46,197 nt of DNA, taken from contig CALMVI010000115.1 of assembly GCA_937873095.1 (NCBI GenBank), positions 1-46,197 on the forward strand, given 5' to 3'. The stretch's first letter is position 1. Every line of letters starts with the position of its first letter. The notes below the pieces were generated by a model, which was not told the origin of the DNA, ran no database searches, and saw nothing but the letters and a program-made list of their open reading frames with translations. The position numbers and the translations under genes were made by a program. Origin of the DNA: an uncultured Acetobacteraceae bacterium. Its GTDB lineage: Bacteria > Pseudomonadota > Alphaproteobacteria > Acetobacterales > Acetobacteraceae. Shown here in pieces: positions 42,547-46,197 of this stretch.

Positions 42547-42674
42547 TTCTTCGACGCCAGATAGGCGACGCCGACCTCGATGAGCGCTCGCCCGAGCTCG
42601 GGTGTCATCGGGCCAGACGTGACAACCGCGACGACGATCGCAGCCATCGTCTGCAGCTTCGCGTCGTCTGTCAT
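42543..42674 (-). CDS. Very small early protein
   Basis: A 43-residue frame from the ATG at 42674 (TDDAKLQTMAAIVVAVVTSG, then PMTPELGRALIEVGVAYLAS) overlaps both neighbours by ATGA and fills the gap exactly, which supports it. It has one hydrophobic segment. Function unknown. Confidence 0.55.
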   Translation of the reverse strand: MTDDAKLQTMAAIVVAVVTSGPMTPELGRALIEVGVAYLASKK

Positions 42675-43498
42675 GGCTCGACGCCCGCTTGAGTCAGAAC
42701 GTGTTCGATCAGCTCGACGAGGTCGCCGCGCTCGTGGAGGAAGTCGACAAACTGCCCTCTCGCCTTGGGACTGAGCGCCTTCCAGCGCCGGACCATGGCG
42801 TCAAACTGCTTTTTCTCGTCGATCTCCGGCGAAACTGTCCCGCGCACCTGCCGAAGTGCGGAAGAAACATCCATCGTTGGGTTCGCCAGCCAGCGAACGA
42901 CTGCGCGCTGCTCGGGCGCGGGCAAGGCGGCCAGGCGATCCAGCTCCGACGCGTTCCTGGCGGCCGCGGTGCCGCGCAGCCCTTCCCACGCCTCCCTATC
43001 GATCTTCGTGAAGCGGGTAAGCGCCCTCTCGACGGTCTTGCGGGACAGCTGGAACTTCTCGGTCGTCTCGTCCCAAAAACTTAATTCCCTCAGATTGAGG
43101 GAATTACCTGGAGCGGGCTTACCCCGCCGGACGCGGCCGTTGAGCCGCTCGAAAATCTCGCGCCATTCCGCCACGAAAGCCGCCTGGTCGAAGGGCGTCA
43201 GCTCGTAGCGATGCAGGTTCTCAGCGATCTCATGCAGACGGGCTCGGTCGCCCTCAACCGTGAACACGATGGCCTGGACCTTCACGCCCAACAGCTCGGC
43301 CGCGGCGAGGCGATGCGCGCCTGCAATCAGCGGATAGAGACCGTCCTCCCCGTTCGGCTCGCCCACATGGATGGGGCTGAGCTGCCCTCGCTCCCTGAAC
43401 GACGCCGCGAGTTTCTCGACCTCCTCTACATCCACCGCGCGTAACCGATCGCCCAGAAAAACCTGGGCGGGATCAAGCTCTATGACCTGCATCGTCAT
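42671..43498 (-). CDS. ParB/Spo0J-like DNA-binding protein
   Basis: The 275-residue protein has the ParB N-terminal domain: RAVDVEEVEKLAASFRERGQ then LSPIHVGEPNGEDGLYPLIA, GAHRLAAAELLG (the GxxR-type CTP/DNA motif) and EIAENLHRYELTPFDQAAFV. A KorB/HTH-like middle follows (ETTEKFQLSRKTVERALTRF). Mu itself lacks it, but some Mu-like phages carry it before A. It may regulate early transcription or bind centromere-like sites; no parA is present. Confidence 0.85.
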   Translation of the reverse strand: MTMQVIELDPAQVFLGDRLRAVDVEEVEKLAASFRERGQLSPIHVGEPNGEDGLYPLIAGAHRLAAAELLGVKVQAIVFTVEGDRARLHEIAENLHRYELTPFDQAAFVAEWREIFERLNGRVRRGKPAPGNSLNLRELSFWDETTEKFQLSRKTVERALTRFTKIDREAWEGLRGTAAARNASELDRLAALPAPEQRAVVRWLANPTMDVSSALRQVRGTVSPEIDEKKQFDAMVRRWKALSPKARGQFVDFLHERGDLVELIEHVLTQAGVEP

Positions 43499-43812
43499 GC
43501 TGCGTTGCCGATTTGACGGTGTGGGGCAGGTTCGCTGCTGCTATGTCTGGACTTCTTGAAGCGCCCAATCGGCCTGCCGTCAGGCAGCCACCGATCGGGC
43601 CACAACTCGTGAAGGGGAACATCGATGGCGTCGGAAATCCGCTGCTCCAGCGGCATCGAAATGCCCGGGCGAGAGAGGACCTTACTCAGGTTTCCGTCGG
43701 ATGGGCATCCGACTTCGCGCAGGAAGGCTTGAAGGGTGCCGAAACGCTTGCGGAGTGCGGACCGGATGTCCTCCGGATGCCACCCCGAGTGAATACTGCT
43801 CGCCTTCGACAT
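43495..43812 (-). CDS. Ner-like early repressor
   Basis: The 105-residue protein starts SKASSIHSGWHPEDIRSALR, with KRFGTLQAFLREVGCPSDGN then LSKVLSRPGISMPLEQRISD, the Ner/Nlp (SfsB-type) HTH family. Mu Ner is 75 residues and damps early and repressor transcription. It is the first gene of the leftward early operon, facing the repressor. Confidence 0.9.
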   Translation of the reverse strand: MSKASSIHSGWHPEDIRSALRKRFGTLQAFLREVGCPSDGNLSKVLSRPGISMPLEQRISDAIDVPLHELWPDRWLPDGRPIGRFKKSRHSSSEPAPHRQIGNAA

Positions 43813-43963
43813 ACCAGAATCGCTATCGCCGTTTCGCGAAATCGTATTCGAGAGAATCCGAAACGTCTAGCGCAAAACCATACTGTTCGTAGAAATCTTT
43901 GCGGAAGCCGATTTTGTGTTAACTGTTTGAACTTGTTTAGGAAGCCGGAAATTGCAGGAACGA
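43813..43963. promoter_or_regulatory. Divergent operator/promoter region
   Basis: The 151 bp between Ner and the repressor are AT-richer than the rest. TTTCGCGAAA at 43832-43841 is a perfect 10-bp palindrome near the Ner start. GTTAACTGTTTGAAC at 43918-43932 ends in GTT and AAC arms, and TGTT/TGTTT recur nearby. Both are candidate operators. Clear sigma-70 boxes could not be assigned with confidence. Confidence 0.55.
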
Positions 43964-44410
43964 GTGACCGACGAGACAGAAACAGCCGACAACAGTATGG
44001 TTCGGCAGATCGCGGCGCGCCTCCGGCAGGCCGTAGACGCAAAGGGCGGGCAGTCTGCGATTTCCCGCCTGAGCGGCGTGCCGCTCAGTACTCTTAACGG
44101 CTACCTGAGCGGCGTGGACATGAAGGCGACCAACATGGTGGCCCTGGCCAAGGCCTGCGAAGTCAGCGTCGAGTGGCTTGCGACCGGGAACGATCCCGCA
44201 TCGTCGCAGTCAATCCTGCCTGCACCGACCGAGATCGCGATGTTCGCGTCGATCAACATCGACCAGCTCGCTCGGGCGATGCTGACGGCTCGGGACCAGT
44301 TTGCGGCGCGGGGCGGCAACCCGACCTGGCGCGAACAGGCCCAGGTCGTGTCCATCATCTACGACATGATCACCGCCCAGGAGACGGGCAAAATCCCAGG
44401 CAGGTCCTGA
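43964..44410 (+). CDS. Prophage repressor (Mu c-like role, XRE family)
   Basis: The 148-residue protein has an N-terminal HTH (VRQIAARLRQAVDAKGGQSA then ISRLSGVPLSTLNGYLSGVD) of the lambda/434 Cro-CI type, then a C-terminal helical dimerisation-like domain without a LexA-type self-cleavage Ser-Lys pair. I chose the GTG at 43964, with AGGAA just before; a TTG at 43952 and an ATG at 43997 are alternatives. Facing Ner, it should repress the early operon. It is unrelated in sequence to Mu c. Confidence 0.8.
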   Translation: MTDETETADNSMVRQIAARLRQAVDAKGGQSAISRLSGVPLSTLNGYLSGVDMKATNMVALAKACEVSVEWLATGNDPASSQSILPAPTEIAMFASINIDQLARAMLTARDQFAARGGNPTWREQAQVVSIIYDMITAQETGKIPGRS

Positions 44411-44480
44411 ACATGCGGCACAACCGGACCGCGAAATTGCCGAGTGTAACTCGCGCATCCGTTGGATGGAGGTTAACGTA

Positions 44481-44729
44481 ATGGAGAGGCAGTCGGCGTC
44501 TCCCGAGTCGCCTGCAACAGATCATCCCGAAGCCCTTTGGAAGCTCATCATGCAGCTCGCCGACCCTTCAGACATCCTCAAGACGCTCTTCGATCATTCT
44601 GGCCGCCTGCCGCCCACGGAACTGAAATCCATGGGCGACCAGTCGATCTTCCTGCTCGGATGCACGGTCACGATCCACCAGCACCTGACCATCACCGCCC
44701 CCGCCGAACGCCCAACCCTGGCCTCGTGA
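44481..44729 (+). CDS. Small unknown protein downstream of repressor
   Basis: The 82-residue protein (ERQSASPESPATDHPEALWK, then LIMQLADPSDILKTLFDHSG, LGCTVTIHQHLTITAPAE) follows the repressor by 70 bp. I chose the ATG at 44481, with GGAGG 8 bases upstream, over an ATG at 44466 which overlaps that SD. It is co-directional with the repressor and ends at a terminator, so it is probably expressed in the lysogen. Unknown function; perhaps exclusion or regulatory. Confidence 0.65.
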   Translation: MERQSASPESPATDHPEALWKLIMQLADPSDILKTLFDHSGRLPPTELKSMGDQSIFLLGCTVTIHQHLTITAPAERPTLAS

Positions 44730-44735
44730 CACCCC

Positions 44736-44774
44736 TCTAAGAGCGCCTTAAGAAACTCCCAAGGCGCTCTTAGA
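44736..44774 (+). terminator. Strong hairpin terminator of the repressor operon
   Basis: TCTAAGAGCGCCTT and AAGGCGCTCTTAGA are perfect 14-bp arms with an 11-base loop, starting 7 bases after the stop of the 82-residue gene. There is no U-run after the stem on either strand (CCCACC follows), so it may act bidirectionally or as a factor-dependent stop or mRNA stabiliser. Confidence 0.7.
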
Positions 44775-44866
44775 ACCCACCACCCAAATCCCCGCGATTT
44801 CCAATTCCAACTGCGTCAGCCACCCCAAACCTGGCATCTTCTCCAAAATCACAGGATCGACGGCGC

Positions 44867-45466
44867 ATGATGCTGAGAACCCCCGTTTTGGCCGCCGCAG
44901 CGCTCCTGATCGGCGCGGCGGGCGACATCCCAGCCAACCGCCGCGCCCTCGACGAAGCCTCCACCTTCCTCAGCGACGCCTGCGAAATCTCCAACCCTCA
45001 GGATGCCAAAGTCTGTCGGAGGCTGCAGAACGATTTCCTGCTCGACTATCTGCGCGCCATGTCTGGCGACACGCTATCGATGAAGAAACTCGCAGGTTAC
45101 TTCGGCGGTCATAGTCGTGGAGAGGTGTCGGCAAGCAAATTGCGAAGCTGTGCCTGGGCTGTGATGGCGGAAATGTCGCCTAGTCCGACAGAAGACGGAT
45201 CGTCTGTTGACGGCACAATAGACGCTTACTGCCAAGCTCTGCCGCCGAACGACTTTCAGGCCGCGAAACACTTGGCCACTGTTACATCCATCCGGATCGA
45301 GCACGCCCCAGCGAAGGCGCCCAAAGCGCGCGACGGCGACCCGTGGCCAGGCACCGACTGCGACACCTTCACGGTCGCCTACGCCGCCCGCGGCCAGTTC
45401 ACCCCACCTGCCTGCAAGCCCCACGTCGGCCCGCTAGACAGCACCGTCACACCGCCTGTCCCTTGA
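44867..45466 (+). CDS. Secreted cysteine-containing cargo protein
   Basis: The 199-residue protein starts MMLRTPVLAAAALLIGAAGD, a short Sec signal peptide. The mature part has six or so spaced cysteines (SDAC, KVC, RSC, AYC, TDC, PAC), suggesting disulfides in the periplasm. It lies between the terminator and the right inverted repeat, so it is inside the phage but outside the Mu core and transcribed independently. No family recognised; a lysogenic conversion factor (such as exclusion or surface change) is plausible but unproven. Confidence 0.6.
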   Translation: MMLRTPVLAAAALLIGAAGDIPANRRALDEASTFLSDACEISNPQDAKVCRRLQNDFLLDYLRAMSGDTLSMKKLAGYFGGHSRGEVSASKLRSCAWAVMAEMSPSPTEDGSSVDGTIDAYCQALPPNDFQAAKHLATVTSIRIEHAPAKAPKARDGDPWPGTDCDTFTVAYAARGQFTPPACKPHVGPLDSTVTPPVP

Positions 45467-45497
45467 CGTCCCGGCTCGTCCCGCACGATCCCGGTAT

Positions 45498-45523
45498 TCC
45501 AACATCAAGTGCGGTCGCACACC
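45498..45523. repeat. Right copy of prophage terminal inverted repeat
   Basis: It reads TCCAACATCAAGTGCGG then TCGCACACC on the plus strand and mirrors 77-101. The core GTGCG-GT-CGCAC is palindromic. Beyond it, 45524-45616 is the host leader of tsaD. Confidence 0.75.
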
Positions 45524-45616
45524 TATTACCCGGCTCATGCTGTGCAAAGTTCGTCAAGCAATGGGGTCGCGCGCCGGAAACCCAACCGGACCGCGCCCGC
45601 ATGGCTGCCGCCCTCG

Positions 45617-46197
45617 ATGACGATGCCTGCCGCGCCGGTTCTCGGCATCGAAACCTCGTGCGACGAAACCGCCGCCGCCGTGCTCGGCACGGACGGCGCC
45701 GTGCTGGCCGAAGCGGTGCTGAGCCAGCAGGACCACGGCGCGTATGGCGGCGTGGTGCCGGAGATCGCCGCCCGCGCCCACCTGGCCCACCTGCCCGCCC
45801 TGGTCGGCCAAGTCATGGCCGAAGCCGGCCTGCGCTACGCCGATCTGGGCGGGGTAGCCGCGACGGCAGGTCCCGGCCTGATCGGCGGGCTGATCGTGGG
45901 CGCCGGGTTGGGCAAGGGCCTGGCGATGTCGGCCGGCCTGCCCTTCGTCGCGGTCAACCACCTCGAAGCGCACGCCCTGACGGTGCGGCTGCCCTGGCTG
46001 GAGTTCGACGCCGGCTTCCCCTACCTGCTGCTGCTGGTCTCCGGCGGCCATTGCCAATGCGTCGCGGTGCACGGGCTCGGCCGCTACCGCCGGCTGGGCG
46101 GCACGATGGACGACGCGGTGGGCGAGGCGTTCGACAAGGTTGCCAAGCTGCTGGGGCTGGGCTGGCCGGGCGGCCCGGAGCTGGAGCGGCTGGCCAC
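45617..46197 (+). CDS. tsaD: tRNA N6-adenosine threonylcarbamoyltransferase, 5' part
   Basis: The frame starts ATG ACG ATG at 45617 and reads [17 protein letters not shown], then [47 protein letters not shown], all TsaD/Kae1 signatures including the metal-binding HxxxH (HLEAH). It continues past the window end with about 193 codons shown. A second ATG at 45623 is possible. It transfers threonylcarbamoyl to A37 of ANN-reading tRNAs with TsaB and TsaE. This is the host flank; the prophage lies about 90 bp upstream and may have displaced its promoter. Confidence 0.95.
   Translation, partial: MTMPAAPVLGIETSCDETAAAVLGTDGAVLAEAVLSQQDHGAYGGVVPEIAARAHLAHLPALVGQVMAEAGLRYADLGGVAATAGPGLIGGLIVGAGLGKGLAMSAGLPFVAVNHLEAHALTVRLPWLEFDAGFPYLLLLVSGGHCQCVAVHGLGRYRRLGGTMDDAVGEAFDKVAKLLGLGWPGGPELERLA

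Noticed and set aside
45535-46072. Minus-strand open frames opposite tsaD
   Set aside because: TsaD motifs are unambiguous on the plus strand; the antisense frames are shadows.

Overview
The window holds one essentially complete Mu-like transposable prophage of about 45.4 kb (77-45523) in a GC-rich alphaproteobacterial chromosome. The host is probably in the Acetobacteraceae/Rhodospirillales range; that is inferred from base composition and the flanking gene, not from a marker tree. The right flank is the 5' part of tsaD (45617 onward). The left flank may be the first codons of a divergent gene, possibly hemC, so the phage appears to sit in a short intergenic region between two host genes. 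The two prophage ends carry a near-identical inverted repeat of about 25 bp (77-101 and 45498-45523).

The prophage is inserted in reverse, so almost every gene is on the minus strand and the phage map runs from right to left. Near the right end lies a divergent immunity region: an XRE-type repressor on the plus strand (43964-44410) faces a Ner-like protein on the minus strand (43495-43812). The early block follows: ParB-like protein, two small proteins, transposase A (40142-42097), ATPase B (39066-40064), DUF3164, DUF1018 (Mu gp16-like) and several unknowns. It ends with a Mor/C-type activator (35773-36189).

The lysis and packaging block comes next: GH108 endolysin, holin-like protein, lipoprotein/spanin candidate, DksA/TraR zinc finger, DUF2730, gp26-like, DUF3486 (gp27), small proteins, large terminase (30656-32230), a glycosyltransferase-like gene (29407-30345), DUF935 portal (27646-29238), gp30/F minor head protein (26016-27179), gpG (24940-25461), protease/scaffold (22291-23313), head decoration protein and gpT-like major capsid (20941-21864). 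Two accessory clusters interrupt the order around gpG.

The tail block is gp35 to gp48-like. It contains a tail sheath, a tail tube, a gp41-type chaperone with a clear -1 frameshift site, a tape measure, DNA-circularisation, hub, spike and baseplate J-like proteins. It ends with fibre and spike proteins at the left end, three of which begin with Sec-type signal peptides. A truncated adenine methylase remnant sits next to the left terminus.

The most notable non-coding signal is a 22-bp motif at three gene-start regions (10673-10694, 23348-23369, 35739-35760), with a weaker fourth copy at 1683-1704. Its positions parallel the late promoters of Mu (Plys, PI, PP, Pmom), and it lies directly downstream of the Mor/C-type activator gene, so it is probably that activator's operator. 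Between the repressor and the right terminus lie two plus-strand genes that are not Mu core genes (44481-44729, 44867-45466) and look like lysogenic cargo.
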